From Sphagnum magellanicum (lineage: Eukaryota; Streptophyta; Sphagnopsida; Sphagnales; Sphagnaceae): a stretch of DNA of 64,000 nt. A model generated the notes under the pieces. It had not been told where the DNA came from, made no database searches, and worked only from the letters and a program-made list of their open reading frames with translations. Where the stretch lies: contig CM038923.1 in NCBI GenBank assembly GCA_021904315.1, positions 8,438,038-8,502,037 on the forward strand. The letters run 5' to 3'. A program made the position numbers and the translations under genes. Below are positions 45,612 through 58,424 of this stretch, piece after piece (within the stretch, counting starts at the first letter, position 1; every line of letters starts with the position of its first letter).

Positions 45612-47800
45612 CCTTTAAAATAATTACAATACTACCAAGATATATGCTTTTCATCCTCAACACCGGTTTTCATCGGAACACACTGGGCCAGAGTGATTCA
45701 GCACCCACCGGTGCACCATCCATTGCCTGGATGCCTGAACTTGTTGTGGATGAACCTGAACCTCTCCCGTGCCCAGCCCGCCCGTGCTGGCCCACCGTCG
45801 CAGACAGACTAAGTGAATTTATATATATGATTTTTTCTTCTTCCAAACTCTCCTTCAGATAAGAGGAGGACTACCGAATAGAATAGTAGGACCACCGGTT
45901 TTGCTCTTTCGACTACTTTTATGAGCATTCTTGATAGAGGACCCACACCCAAAGTATTGTCAGACATACAAAGTGAGCAAGTGTTTTTCTTTATGCGGGG
46001 ATAAAGGAGGGAACTGGATGAGTCTTTGCAAAGTTAGCTAGTGCCTGAGTACTTTTTTTTTTATTAGTGGAGGTAGGCCTGAGGGCTCAAAATGCAATCT
46101 GAAATTTCAGAGCACCAAACAATTGAAAGGGGAAAAATATGAATACCCTTCATAAAATTGGGCGTTAGGCCTACCTTCACTCCAGGTCCCAGAAGGGACC
46201 AACTAGTTTTTTTTATAAACTTTCCTATTTTTTCTGCTGGAGTACGGTATCAATATCCTCCTCCTTCTTCATTTTCCTTTCCTTGTAATACAATTATTGT
46301 GAAGGTGGTGGTGTACCTATGTGCCCACACAATTCATGGCCCTACCCCAATCCTAGGCCCAACCAAATCGGTGATTAAACAAAGTTGGAACTAAGAAATT
46401 CTCCTCAGCCAACTAGGAATTGTTGTTGCATGCACCTAATGGACCCAATTTTTATTTTTCTTTTTGGGGTATGGTAGGGGCTGTTGGATTTTTTTTTTTG
46501 GGGTATGGTAGGGGCTGTTGGATTTTTTTTTTTGGGGTCAATATTGGAATTTAGAACTTGATGGGTACATTTTTATTTTATTTTAACGTTTGGAGTGAAT
46601 ACTTTAATATTGGGGAATCTCCAAAGTATCAGAACTTTTTTTTTTTTTTTGTGATGGACCAATAAGAAAGACTCATTGCCAAAAAAAAAGAAAAAAAGAG
46701 AAAGAATTTCAAAGCACCCCTGACTAATTAATATGGATCAGAATATGTACCCACATTGTCAGGCCAAAGGTATTATTACTTAGGTTGAAAATGGTGACCA
46801 ACAGTTAGTTTTAGGACCATAATTTTCATGCAACCAATGAGAAGGCTCAACACACACTCAAGAGGGCCCAATTTTTTTTTTTCTTTTGGTTGTTTTTCCA
46901 TCATGTTCCCAAAGGGTTTTTACATGTTCCCAATGTGTTACTGCAATAAGTTGTTCCCAATAGCACCAATAGTTTTATCCCACATGCTTTTTTTGGGCCA
47001 AACTTGAACTTTCACACATGTAAACTATAAAGTTGGGACAAAATGAAGTACATTTTGACCCATGAGCAAAGAAGCAACCCATGATGACCTCCAATCTCTT
47101 GATGACCTTGGAAAACTAGAACCAAAAAGAAGCAACCAACAAAACAAAATTACCAAAAAATAAAAATAAAAATAAAAATATCAAGTGGGTGGTAGTTGAG
47201 GCATTAAATAATCATATAGGTAGGAAAATATTTAAAAACCAAGAGGGCGGAAGAAGAAAAGAGTAGGGAAATAGTAATAATAATAATAATAAGTGAAATA
47301 AGTGTAATAATAATAATAATAATAAGTTAATAAAGTTTTCATAGGTACGTATTTTCCAAAATATCGTCATCAAAGTTTGAAAACGCAAGGGCCAATGGAG
47401 CTTCCAAAGGGTGGGCGGAGTCATTGTGGAACATGTCTTACTAGTCCAAAACAAAAATTTAGCTTTGAAAGTTGTTCTTAAATATTAGTCAAACATAATT
47501 TCTCTTAGTAGGCGTAGTTCAAGTGCCTCTTTTGTCTATGTTGGGTTGTGTGTTTTCGAGTTGAGGTCAAGGAGGTGTAAGGTTTAGGAGGGAGGACATG
47601 TGTGTAAGGGTGGGGCTAGCAGCTTAGCTTGAGAGTGATCAACAAGCAACTTGTGTGGAGTGGTAAAGTTGTGTTAATATTTTCAAGAGACAAAAAGGGG
47701 CAAAATTGTAGGCCATGTCAATGGCATTCTTGGAAGGGGCTTGGTCCTTCGCTAATTATGTGTGACAAGGTGTAAACAACCTTACAACAAATCCCATGGT
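45612..47800. other. Intergenic, repeats only
   Basis: It contains a 34-bp tandem duplication (about 46,465-46,532, GGTATGGTAGGGGCTGTTGG plus T tract), a diverged Rep-B copy at 46,640-47,030 and AAT/TAA triplet runs at 47,273-47,325. No gene is recognised. Confidence 0.5.
46640..47030 (-). repeat. Dispersed repeat Rep-B, copy 4 (diverged)
   Basis: It has the same direction and block order as 20,110-20,505 reversed in part: 'GATGGACCAATAAGAA' with poly-A, then GTTCCCAAAGGG, 'TTCCCAATAGCACCAATAG', 'TTATCCCACATGCTTTT' and GGGCCAAACTTGA. Part of the central section is replaced by unrelated sequence. Confidence 0.5.
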
Positions 47801-47839
47801 GGTGAAAGTAGGGGCATTGGTAACTAAAGGGCTACGAGA

Positions 47840-48835
47840 GATGAGATGATGATGGCTTGTCATTTGAAAAAGAACATTCTCAACACAACAAAGGCTAAGC
47901 CAAGTGAAGTGTTACCATCAAGATTTACTCATAGATATGAAGGTTTTTTGTTGAAGGAATCAAGGTGAGTGGTCCAAGTAATACAAGATGTTAGGGCTGA
48001 AATCACCAATTTGCAAGACCACATAGTCATTGTTAATTATGGAAATTTTGTAGGAGATAAGTTTTCCCCCCTAATGTTTAATGTTTGTTTAGCTACGTCA
48101 ACAACCAAATTGGAGAAGGTAATGCACTGCTTGATTACATGTTGAGAAGAGGGTTTTTCATGTTGAAAATTGATGGGCATAATACTATTTAAAAAATCTT
48201 AATGTTGACTCCATTTATGTCAAGCTAGGGAATATGTGTATTCCAAGGTTGGGATGCAAAGTTTAACCCAAATATCCAAAGGTGATGAAGATCCCAACTT
48301 GAGCCACTTTGAGAAATTACTAAGTTCAAAAGTGTTGGAGGGAAAATAGTAGTAACCTTGAATTGCTATTAGGGGTTAATAAACAATTGACTCAAACATT
48401 TAAACAATGATTTTGTGTAACAATTGAAGCTGGTGATGGATGGGAGACATCTCTAGAAGTGTTAAATGAAGTCATTGGAGAAATGGCAATAGTGTTGATA
48501 GATTATGACTTTTTGCCAATAAGATGTATATTTTGCTTGGAGGTGTCACACCACATCAAGGATTCTCCAACTTTTGTAGAATCTAAGGAATCCTAGAGCA
48601 ATCTAAGGGGAATCAAAGAGCAAAACAAGTTGTTGGAAGGCACTTGAAAGAAATAGGAGGTGAAGGAAATGTTGCAAAAAACAAGCAAATAGCCAAATTG
48701 ATAGCCCCAAAAAAATAGAACAAGTAAGCAAGGAGTTGGATGAAGATGGTTTCACCATAGTAAAAAACTTGGCAAAAGACATAAGGAAGAGGATAAATCA
48801 CAACCTCTATGGTCCCCAATGTTTTATCATGCTAG
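47840..48835 (+). pseudogene. Decayed DUF4283-type gag-like protein of a retroelement
   Basis: Broken frames keep the order of the DUF4283/zinc-knuckle proteins found in plant retroelements. 'LQDHIVIVNYGNFVGDKFSP' near 48,015 opens the domain, then 'GFFMLKIDGHNT' and 'GICVFQGWDAKFNP' follow. Near 48,400 the frame reads 'FCVTIEAGDGWETSLEVLNE', and at about 48,475-48,590 'VLIDYDFLPIRCIFCLEVSH' ends in HIKDS. The last motif is a CxxC...H...C knuckle in which the final Cys has become Ser. Several stops, including a TGA before FCVT, interrupt it. It would have bound element RNA. No reverse transcriptase is visible downstream. Confidence 0.65.
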
Positions 48836-49424
48836 TTAAAAAAAAGGCCATAGACATGTTAAGAAAAAAGGTGTTAGGGGTGATTCAAGAGGCAAGGAAA
48901 GATTAAAAAACAAATTAGGAAGACCATATTGGGGTCAAAACATCTTAATCGACAAAGGATATGAGCATGATGGAGTTCAATACTGCAATTCATGTTGTTT
49001 AAGTTGAGCACCATGTCCACCTTAACTAATGAACATGTTCATTTTGATTAAAGCCTTGTAACCTAAATGACATTTGTATATTTTAAATACTAAACTTGAT
49101 TATAATGACCTATTTGACTATTCATCACATTGAGCATTTAGTCAAGTTGAACAAAAATTGACCACTTGGTTTAAATGGTCAATAGTTTTAATCAAAAACC
49201 AACTATTACCTAGGTTAAGTAGGTAGCTTAGGTTTACTTACCTACCTACTTATCTTCTACATACCTATGTTCCTACCTCCCCTACCTACCTATCATCTTG
49301 CAACATGCCTACCAACTTATTTCCAACCTATTTATTAATTATTTAACATTTTTATTTACTTACATGAATTGTAATGTGAAACAAACATGTGAAAAAAAAA
49401 ACTTAGCAAAAGTTGTCACCTTTT

Positions 49425-49485
49425 AAAAGTGTGGTTCATCGATAAAGATTTGGTTTTTCATTGTGAAGATGAGAGGTTCAATTTT
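49425..49485 (+). other. Degenerate tRNA-like (possible SINE head) sequence
   Basis: 'TGTGGTTCATCGATAAAG' resembles an A-box region and 'GAGAGGTTCAATTTTT' a B box (GGTTCRANTCC), at the spacing expected of a tRNA-derived promoter. Stems are not intact, so this is not a functional tRNA gene. Confidence 0.25.
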
Positions 49486-50729
49486 TTATACTTGTAACGT
49501 ATGTGCATGTTTAAGATATTCAAATACGTAAGTTACATTATGATAACTAAATAAACTAAATTAGATAGATTAATCTTTGGGCTAAATAGGTTAAATTAGG
49601 TTAGAAATTAAAAAATTCATTCTAGTTAAACCAACAAGTTCAAATTGATCTGTCCAAATTGACAGAGTGATCTTTTTCATGCTTATCTTTTGATTTAATT
49701 TTTATTTAAAAATCCAATTAAAAAACACCTTAAAATGGTTGGGTCAAAACATGGTTGGGGGTGTTGAAAAGGATTGTTTCACAAAATCTAATGAACCCCA
49801 TTCGATTAAAAAGGTCTTTCAAATTTAGTGGCACATTCGTATTGGAAATTTTCTTTTGTTTCATGCATGCATACATTATTAAGGTATTATTTTTTGCTAA
49901 CCATTTTAAATTTGAACAAGTTTAATGATTCCTAACAAATCTTGGCAAAACATTGAAGGTTTTGTTTCATTGAACGAAATTTTTTCAAAGATTTATTAGG
50001 AATGAATGCACAAATTATTTTGGCCCGATTTTTTTATCATAAACATTTAAGTTGTTAATGTGTATAAAACATGAAAGTGTGACAAGAACAAAATGTCCTA
50101 TTGTAATGTACAAGGTTCTAGAAGTGAAAATTTTGAAGATTGAAAGCCATTGATAGAACATGGCCCAAATTGAATAAATAAATAATTAATTAGATACTTT
50201 AAACACATGTATAAATTTTGAGGTTCATTTGAGATGAAAAAAAAAAGGAAATTTATGGGAAACAAGTTTTAAGTTTTATGGGAAAAAAAAGTGTGAGGAC
50301 TCCTAGGAGTCCTTCTTTGTGTTTCAAATGAAAAATCCTAATAATCATGCTTTGACCTAGGTGTCAATTGCTAATGTGTGGTGTAAGAAAAGACCATAGG
50401 TTCATGTCAAGTGAAGAATTGAAAGAAAGTTTGTGATATCAAGAGGAGAGGAAATGTCGATTTTTTAAGAAAATTATTTGTTTGAAATGTCAAAATTAAA
50501 GAGACTACAAAGAAAAGAAAAATATAGAAGCTGGTCTCATTATTATTTATGTTAGATGTTCATAACCTACCAAAGAAGCTAGCTGCCTATATTTATTGCC
50601 AAATTTTCATAATTTATTTTTTTTGGTTTTTATTGCCAAAGTGAATTTTGAAAAATAAAATAATTGGGAAAGCGACAGGGGATGATAACACGCCAGATTT
50701 TAAATTTAGAAATTAATTTATTAAAAAAA

Positions 50730-50765
<36 letters not shown>

Positions 50766-50829
50766 AAAATTCCCCTAAGTTCTAGGGTGTACATTTTTAC
50801 ATACCCTTTTACCAAAACCCTTTTTTTGG

Positions 50830-51260
50830 GGGGCATGTTATTCAATTGAGGATCATGTCCGAAAGCATATCCTCCGCCAGATATCCGTTTCCGGATATCC
50901 CCTCGGCGATGTATACGTGGCAATTCTCCTGGTGTAAAAGTCACGTTGCCTTATCTAGAGATGACACGTGGTGGGTGTGGATACCACGAAACGCGTTTAG
51001 CATGAGTAGGCGAAAAAGTAAAGTAACGTAAAGTAAAGTGATGAGTTCCAGTCTCACTTGGTAGGTAGGTAGGTAGGTAGGTACCCTAGTTTTTTGACTT
51101 CCCCCCCCCCCCCCGCCGCCCCCACCCCCCGCCCCCCACGAAATTCCAATTTACGGCACATGGTCTACACTCAAGTGTAAACCTCCCACGTGCGGGGGAA
51201 GTATCCAACCACGCTTTTAGATACCCGCCGGGTCCTCTGTAGGCGGCTTTCCTTTCTGCA
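50830..51260. other. CG-rich island with G-box motifs, no gene attached
   Basis: An island of CG-rich DNA contains a short palindrome around 'GATATCCGTTTCCGGATATC' (about 50,881-50,900), G-box-like ACACGTGG at about 50,964, 'ACACTCAAGTGTAA', a (GGTA)n run at 51,061-51,081 and a C tract near 51,102-51,114. It looks like promoter DNA, yet no recognisable coding sequence follows on either strand. Confidence 0.4.
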
Positions 51261-54200
51261 GACGCAAAAAAAGACAATTTAGAACTTATCCTCCAAATAC
51301 ACTATGCAGATTGTTGGCTACTAATTCATTGGCTACAAAGCTTGCCACCGCAGTTTAATAGGGGCCACAATAGTTAGTTCATACCTCTTCATGCGGGTGG
51401 CCCTTTAATTGAGGGGGGGTCTGAGGACCATGGAATGGGAACCCTTTTACTGATTCCCGGAGAATCTTTGGGCCATTTTTAGGTGTTTATGTGTCTCTAA
51501 GGTGTTATCCGGTAATGGGCCTGGCAGCAGGGCATTACTTGGCATAATGACCAAGCCACAGCGTTTTGTGAACTGGAATGCGCACCTGCAACGTCATTTG
51601 TTACAGCCAATAATAATACCTTACCGCCATGAATGACAGAAACTGCGTCTCAGCACCAGTTTTTGGGGGGCTGACTCGCTGATGTGTCGCTTTCTGGTTG
51701 GATATTGCCCATATTAATCTGCCTGGATCTCAGTCTGTGTTTGGACAGAAATTTGATACATATCCATTTTTGTGGAGGGATGAAATTCGATCTGCATCCA
51801 CTTGCTAAGCACATTATGGATGTAAAGGACCTGGTTATGTCTGGTAATTGGCTCCCGGCCACTGGTTACGCTAGACCATAACCCCGGTTGGTTGCATTGT
51901 TTTGTTTGGAGGATGTGAGTTGTGGAGCCAAGAGCTTCACGGTATATGTATGGCATTACGGATATGGATTGCTAGATGAAAGTTAAGTTTTTTCTTTTTC
52001 TTTGGTTGATTGTGCGGATTGTCTTGGCCATAGAGATCACAAGTGAAAGTTTAAGAATATTAGAACGGGGTGGGAAGAATGTCCTATTGTTGTTGATTGT
52101 TTTGCCATACTTTTTTTTTGTTGCACCATAATCTTTAGAAGGAAATAGATGTAGCAATAGTCTTTAGGGGTCACATTAAAGGAAATGATGAAGCACCCTA
52201 GGGGGTTTGGGAGTGATCAGAGTGGTAATTTGAGTTTTGATATGTTTGGATGACTTTGGAATTGTGGGACAAGGATTGGTTTTGTTGTTATGGGAGAGAG
52301 TAACCACAACATTGGGAAGTTTGAAAGTTCTAAAGAAGGATTTAGTGTGCTATGGGAAACGTTGTCAATCATTTGCTCGGATCATTGTTTTTTTTTTTTG
52401 GTTCAACTTCGTAAGCTTCATTGTGTATGGAAATGTTTCATCTTACCTTTATGGGAGCAAATGTCATGAGAATTGGGAGTTTCATGTTATGTGTGTGTGT
52501 TAGAATGTGTTGAGTTATTTGTCTTGTTCAACTTCATGGGCTACTCTATGTATGGGGATATGTTTCATTCTACCTTAGTGGAAAACAATTTTAAGAGAGT
52601 TAGGGTTGGGTTTTGTAAGTACTGGAATTGTCATAAACATGACCAATTGGCTCGTTGAAAGTGAAATCAAAACATGTTAATCTCTTATGACGCATAGTTT
52701 ATATTTGATTGGATAGGTAGCAAATATCTAGTCATTAAATTATTGATGATTTCATGATATTAAAATGTTTTTTTATTTTTGCAATTCTAGATTATCTAAT
52801 TATTGCAATAAGGCTTTGCATTTGGAAATAATTGTTTTTTGTTATAAAGAGTTGAGGGGTGTTCACCAATGTTGGGTGGGTATTTGACTAACCTTCAAAT
52901 ATTTATTGAATATTACATTGGGTATATATATATGATCATTGCGTGTTGTGTTTTCAAAAACCTAGCCCCACCTCCTACCTAGGCATTTCAAAACATTGGT
53001 AACCACCCCATATCATTACTAAAATTTTTATAAGCTCAAATATTTGTAACCACACCTAATTCGGTGGAAAAAGATGCAAAAGGTATATACCAAAAACCCA
53101 AATTCATACCTTTCAATACTAAGGTTTATACCTTTTTAATAGGGTTAAGGTTTTGGGTTTTGTGGTTCCCAATTTTGATTTCCATGTCCTTTTCACTTTC
53201 TACATGTTTGTTTTTTGCCTTTGCAACTTGCATTGTTCACTTCGAGCTTTATGTCAATGTGTGTTCTCAAACATGTGAATGCAACCTATTGGCTAGTGGA
53301 GCTTTTTAGGATTAATCAACCTTTTTCAAGGGAGCATGGCAAATATAGAACCCAATGAACTACAACAAGGTAAGTGTTTATAAACTTTTGCAACCTCCTT
53401 TACATAAAAAACATGTTGTTGTTTTTTTTGTCTAGTGCACCATCACCTTTACATTAGTGAAAAATAGAAAATTTAATGAAAGTTGCATTTAAGGTTAAAA
53501 AGGATGAGGATTTTGATTTTTGACATATGAAATGATTGTGGACAATGTTTTTGGCATTTGATCATAGAGTTTCATTGTTCATTGTGTTTCATTGATTCAT
53601 TTGTTTTGCAACTTACTGTCACATATGTCGTGTTTTGATGGAAGGTGTGTTTGTGAAAAGCAAAAGTGGGGGAAGTTATTTTTCTTTGCTTACTTTTAAT
53701 AATTGTTGTGTTTATTCATTTGATTGTTTACTTCATCGATTTTCACCAAGCCATGAAAATAAGCTTGTTTTTGCATTTCATCCTTTTTATTTTACTCACA
53801 AGTGTGAAGTTGTGTGGGTGGGGAAAATCCTAAAAAAACTAAAATAATTTTATTTTCTAAACCCTAAACCTAAAATCATGTCACATTATGATTGTTGCAA
53901 TTGTTGAGTTTAGGGTTTAAGTACATTTGTGTAGAGTTCATAAGTTTTTATGTTTTATATTGTGTTGGTTTCTTAGTAAATTTGGTGATGGCTTCTTCTT
54001 TATGTCCTATCGTGTTCATGATATTTGTTTTAATGAAGAAGTTCATTTGAATTTTGCAAGACGTGATAGCAGTAATATTAGCAATGTGTAACTTGTGCAA
54101 GAGGGTGGGGAGCATGAAATTCCAGAAGTTGTTGATGTTGAAAGGCATGATGATGCATATATCATTAAAATGTGCTTCGAGAATTTGCAAAAACAAAGAC

Positions 54201-54289
54201 TTCTTCGGAAGCCACATTGTTGGACGTCACTCACCTAGGCATCTTTTATGGTGAACAAATTAACCCATGGATTTGGATCATAACTAGAT

Positions 54290-56110
54290 CATGAGATGTA
54301 TAATTTGCCACAATGATTATTGATTTTATTGGTCTTGAAATCCTAACCATATGCACCAAATGTAAGAAAGGATTGATTACATACCATAAACTAATAGCAC
54401 AATAACCATTCAAAAAGACCATTTTGCCTTAATGAAAGAGTTGGTGAAAGATCCCACCATTGCCCTTTTAAAAACTCCACTTGATCAAAAGGCCAACAAA
54501 AAAACAACACATGTATTCCTATCTATAATATGCGAGTTTTTTTAATTGTAAGTAAATTAGAAAAGATGATCCAATAGAGGTGGTGTTTTTGAAAGATCTC
54601 ATGTCGTTTGTGGTTAAGGGGCTCTTGCTTACAAAGAATCCATCTAGCTTCAAGGTTGTCATATAAGCTATGTCCATGTATTGTTTTTCCATTAAGGAAA
54701 GCTTTTGTTGAAAATGTTCTACTTAATTTGGTAGAAAACATCATGGATATGTATTTGCAACCTACATTGGCTAGTTTTTTATTAGCCATTTGCACATTCA
54801 ATCTACGGATGTTGAAAGGAGTATGTGACATCTTTTCTATGGTTATCAACTTTATCTCTAATGATTTGGAGGTAAAGCATGTGATTATTGGTTGACAAAC
54901 ACAAATGGCATAACTATGGTTCCTAAACTATAGGAGTTGTTGAACATGTTTGTTCTAATTGGAAAAAATAATGGTTTATGTGAAAAATGAAGGTTTCAAC
55001 TTGCATACATGTGTAAATGCCCTGAATTTTATTGTATCATGCAATAACTTGGGATTGTTGGAGCCATTTAATGGCTTGTGTTTTGGGCATGCACTTTCAT
55101 AGGTGTGTCAATACACAATGATAGATGAAAAAATGTATACTAGTTTAAGTTACACAATTATAAAGTCTATTCAAGGTGCCATCCAAAAATGTATTATGTG
55201 GCCCAAAATATTGGGCAAGGGTAAACAAACATGGGATAAGGCTTGCATTGATTCCAAATTGAAGCACATACAACTAAGCACACTTGTGAAAACGAGGTAA
55301 AGGTTTATTTGATTTTTTCTAATTATTTTTTGGTTTTAACATATAATTGCATTTTATGTGACTTAGGGTGTTTTGATTTTTTTTCTAATGTTGATAATGT
55401 AGGTTTACAAGTTGAATATTACTATTTTAGGATGCCCATATTTTTGAAATGTTATTGCATTAAATTGGTTGTTTGTAACATCGTTGTGAAATTTTTGCCC
55501 CCAATTGGCTTTGGTTGTGTTTTGAACCAAAGTCATCGACATTGGTTGTTTGTGACCACCTTGTAGTTTATCATATCAACTTGATGGAACACTTGAAAAG
55601 AGTTGGCCTTCAAGCCTATTTTAAATAGCCTTGTTGAAGAGGATGTGTTTGATTATGAATTGAAAGAACTCATGCTACAAATGAAACAACAAATTCTAGA
55701 GGTTCTTCTACCCTTCATTTCTATTCTACATACATTTGACAAGAGATAATAAGGTCACAATATGTTGGCTTTAATGTTTGATCCAAGGTTCAAAAACATG
55801 TAGTTAGTTAACATGTTTTTGGGTCATGAAAATGTTATTGTTGTGATTGCTAAACATGATGAAAAAATATTGTTGCAATTATTAATGGAGGTAAACAAGT
55901 TGTTGATGTTCGAAAAGGTTAAAACAACTTTTAATTTTCATTTAGAAAGTGATTCTAAAGGTCTATTTCACCCCACATCAATAACAACAGACATATTTAA
56001 GGATATTGTGTCAAAGGAGGTTGTTAGGTTTTGGTGGTTTCCTATTGATATAAAAAGTAATAAGTGTGCATTATCTAATGTTACAAAGAAAAACAAAAGT
56101 TTCTAACCAT
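54290..56110 (+). pseudogene. Decayed hAT-superfamily transposase, type 2
   Basis: Long stretches of a plant hAT-like transposase can be read across frames. 'KDLMSFVVKGLLLTKNPSSF' near 54,590 comes first. The frame 54,608-54,895 gives 'VFPLRKAFVENVL', 'LQPTLASFLLAICTFNLRM' and 'GVCDIFSMVINFISNDLEVK'. Near 54,990 comes NLHTCVNALNFIVSCNNLGL plus 'LEPFNGLCFGHALS'. The frame 55,103-55,300 gives MCQYTMIDEKM and KGKQTWDKACIDSKLKHIQL. Near 55,760 'HNMLALMFDPRFKNM' and, to 56,106, the KLLM...DIVSKEVVRF...CALS part precede the lost dimerisation region. Multiple stops and shifts are present. It differs in sequence from the 36.3-kb remnant, so it is a separate family. No terminal repeats were found. Confidence 0.7.
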
Positions 56111-56684
56111 TGCTATTTTAACACAACATATTTTGACATGTTAACCAACCAAATTAAAATAAAACACATATTTTTTCATTACTAGAATTTTGGCAACAAT
56201 TCATAAATGTTGTTTATAAATAGAGAATTTGAACAAGCTAATTTTTGTCCATTTGATTCATGGATTAGTTGCATGAAACCCACTAATTTTACATTTACAT
56301 GTGAAATGGAAACAAATTTAACAACAAAGTTGGAAGTTGAATGTTAAGATGAAATTGATTGTGGAGATTTCTTAAACCTAAATGAAACTTTTTAATTTTA
56401 TTTTTCTTTATATAGGTGGTTACTGATTTATGGGCTTATCCTTGCACTACTAGTAGTTGAAAATGATGAATTGAACCATATGTTAGGGTTTAGGAATTAA
56501 AGCAAACTCATCCATGATTGTACACCATGAGGGGTTGAATTTTTTGGGTATTTCACTTAGGTGTTTATTGTATTTTTTTGGTCTCATACATGGGTTTTAT
56601 GTTAAAAATTTAGAGTGTCATTTGTGTTTGTGTTTTGTGAGGGTTTGTTTCATCTATTTTCTATAGGTGTCTATGTCATTTGTA

Positions 56685-57085
56685 GTGTGTGTGTTTAGTG
56701 TTTTCAATCTATTAGTCTTCAATGTCTTTAGTCTATTATCTTGGGTTTCTTCAATTTGTTATCTTTAGTGTTTTTAGTCTACTATTTTAAGTGTCTTTAG
56801 TATGATGTCTTGAATGTCTTTAATTTGTCGGTTTTCAATGTTTTCACTTTGTTGTCTTTAATGTTTTCAATGTCTTTAATCTATTATTTTCAATTTGTTG
56901 TTTTTAGTGTTTTCAATCTACTAGTTTTCAATGTCTTTAATTTTATTTTTCAATTTGTTGTCTTTAGTGTTTTCAATTTGCTGGTTTTCAATGTCTTTAG
57001 TTTATTGTTTTCAATTTGTTGTCTTAAGAGTTTTCAATTTGTTGGTTTTCAATGTCTTTAGTCTATTGTTTTCAATTTGTTGGTA
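56685..57085. repeat. T-rich degenerate tandem repeat
   Basis: Repeated phrases 'TTTTCAATTTGTTG', 'GTCTTTAGT(G/C)T' and 'GGTTTTCAATGTCTTTA(A/G)T' recur about every 55-65 bases, at least six times, with gradual divergence. Confidence 0.7.
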
Positions 57086-57619
57086 TTTAATGTCTTCATT
57101 CTATTATCTTCAATTTTATGTTTTTCTAAGTTTGTTGTATCTAGTTTGTGGTTTTTGTGTCTTTTAAGAATCTATTAGATTTATTGTATATAGGATTTGG
57201 ATTTTTTATTTTTTAAAAGTTTGATGTTTGGTTCATTAATTTTCTTGCGTATTTTATGTATTCTAAAAGTCTATTGTGTGGTTCAATACATGTTCCAAGA
57301 ATCTAATGTATGGTTCAATATGTGTTCCAAAAGTTTGATGTGTGTGGTTCAATTTTTTGGTTTCTGTGTTTATTTGTGTGGTTTTATGATGTTTCCAATC
57401 TCTAGTTTGTTGGTATTATTAAGGGATGTGACTTAAAGGCCACATGGAACAATTTAGAAGTTTCCTAAAACCATAAAACATGAGAGATAATCCTCATGAT
57501 GATTCACCATTTAATAATCATTTTTAGCAAAATTTAGTTGTTTGATTATAAGATGTAATACTTGTTTAGTTGAAGAACTTCCAAAAGACATCCATGATCC
57601 TATTTGAAATTGTTTTCTT

Positions 57620-58000
57620 TTTCCTTGTAAATGTGTTTTCTACCTAAATGTGCAAATACCTAGGTTTTATTCTTTGAGGTTGGTTTTTTTTTGCTTGTAA
57701 ATGTGTACTTTGCCAAAAAAATGCGAAAACCTAGGTTTTATATTTGTCAAAGACTTGAGCTTATTTGTAAATGTGTGTTGTGTATTCTTTACCTAAAAAA
57801 TGCAAAGACCAAGGTTTTATTTTTTGAGGTTGATCTTTTTTTTTTTTGGCTTGTATATGTGTTGTCTGTTTTAAAAAATGCAAAGACCTAGGTTTTATAT
57901 TTGTCAAAAACTTGAGCTTATTTGTAAATGTGTGTTGTGTGTTTTCTAGTTCAAAAATGAAAATATTGGGGGCTTTATATTTGTTAAAGACCTGAGACTT
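57620..58000. repeat. Tandem array of a ~80-bp unit with higher-order pairing
   Basis: Units share CTTGTAAATGTGT, an 'AAAAAATGCAAAGACC' block and 'TAGGTTTTAT'. Alternate units continue either with TTTTTGAGGTTG plus a T tract or with ATTTGTCAAAGACTTGAGCT. The alternation gives a higher-order period of about 160 bases, repeated about two and a half times. Confidence 0.7.
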
Positions 58001-58087
58001 GGTTTACAAAAGGGGGTGTCAAAGAACATGCACAAGTAACCCAAGTATAGTTTTTGGGTTTTTGTAAAAGAACTGGGCTATAATTAC

Positions 58088-58198
58088 ATATAGTAAAAGA
58101 TGTCATGACGTGAAGCATCATTTCATCCATCTGTCCAGTCATTCATCCATCCTGTCATGGTCTGTTTATTTTGACAAGGCAGAGAAATAATGGAATAA
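58088..58198 (+). repeat. Direct repeat, left copy (flanks a 1.2-kb segment)
   Basis: It shares 'ATATAGTAAA(A/G)G', a CATCATTTCATCCAT block, a 'TCCATC' pair, TCATGGTCT(G/A)TTTATTT and a (A/G)GCAGAGAAA-like end with 59,356-59,476. The copies differ by C/T and A/G changes and a small indel. Confidence 0.75.
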
Positions 58199-58424
58199 AA
58201 TTTCAAGGACCAGCCCTTTTCAACTTTTTAGAAGATTACTGCGGCCGCAAACATCTTGTGATGACTCTTATAAATAATATGTAAATTTGTATAGGCTTGA
58301 GGCTTGAGCCCTAAGGTGGGAGTAATCTCAAAATAAACTACAACTCTACCCAGCTCAGCACATCTTGGGATATCCCCCACATGTTAGTAGCTTCACTCAA
58401 CTTGAAGCAGGGTTTCTTTGAGGA

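Larger units (their letters stand above)
48840..54280. other. Intergenic, repeat-derived; no recognisable gene
   Basis: Mostly AT-rich DNA. The segment 49,200-49,300 is rich in TACC (complement of the TAGG runs at 6.7 kb). A CG-containing patch lies at about 50,830-51,260 (listed separately), followed by 51,290-51,960 with coding-like composition but no identified domain. From 52,000 to 54,280 nothing is recognised. Confidence 0.5.
56111..58080. other. Intergenic, T-rich tandem-repeat DNA
   Basis: No gene. Two repeat arrays occupy it: a T-rich degenerate repeat at about 56,685-57,085 and an array at about 57,620-58,000, both listed separately. Frames across the first array are Phe/Leu/Val-rich by-products of the repeat. 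Confidence 0.6.

Noticed and set aside
52237-52658. Frames of 88 and 61 residues
   Set aside because: No recognisable motif; the DNA is T/G-rich and repetitive.
56810-57167. Phe/Leu/Val-rich frames that look like membrane proteins
   Set aside because: They are translations of a T-rich tandem repeat; the periodicity explains the apparent hydrophobic pattern.
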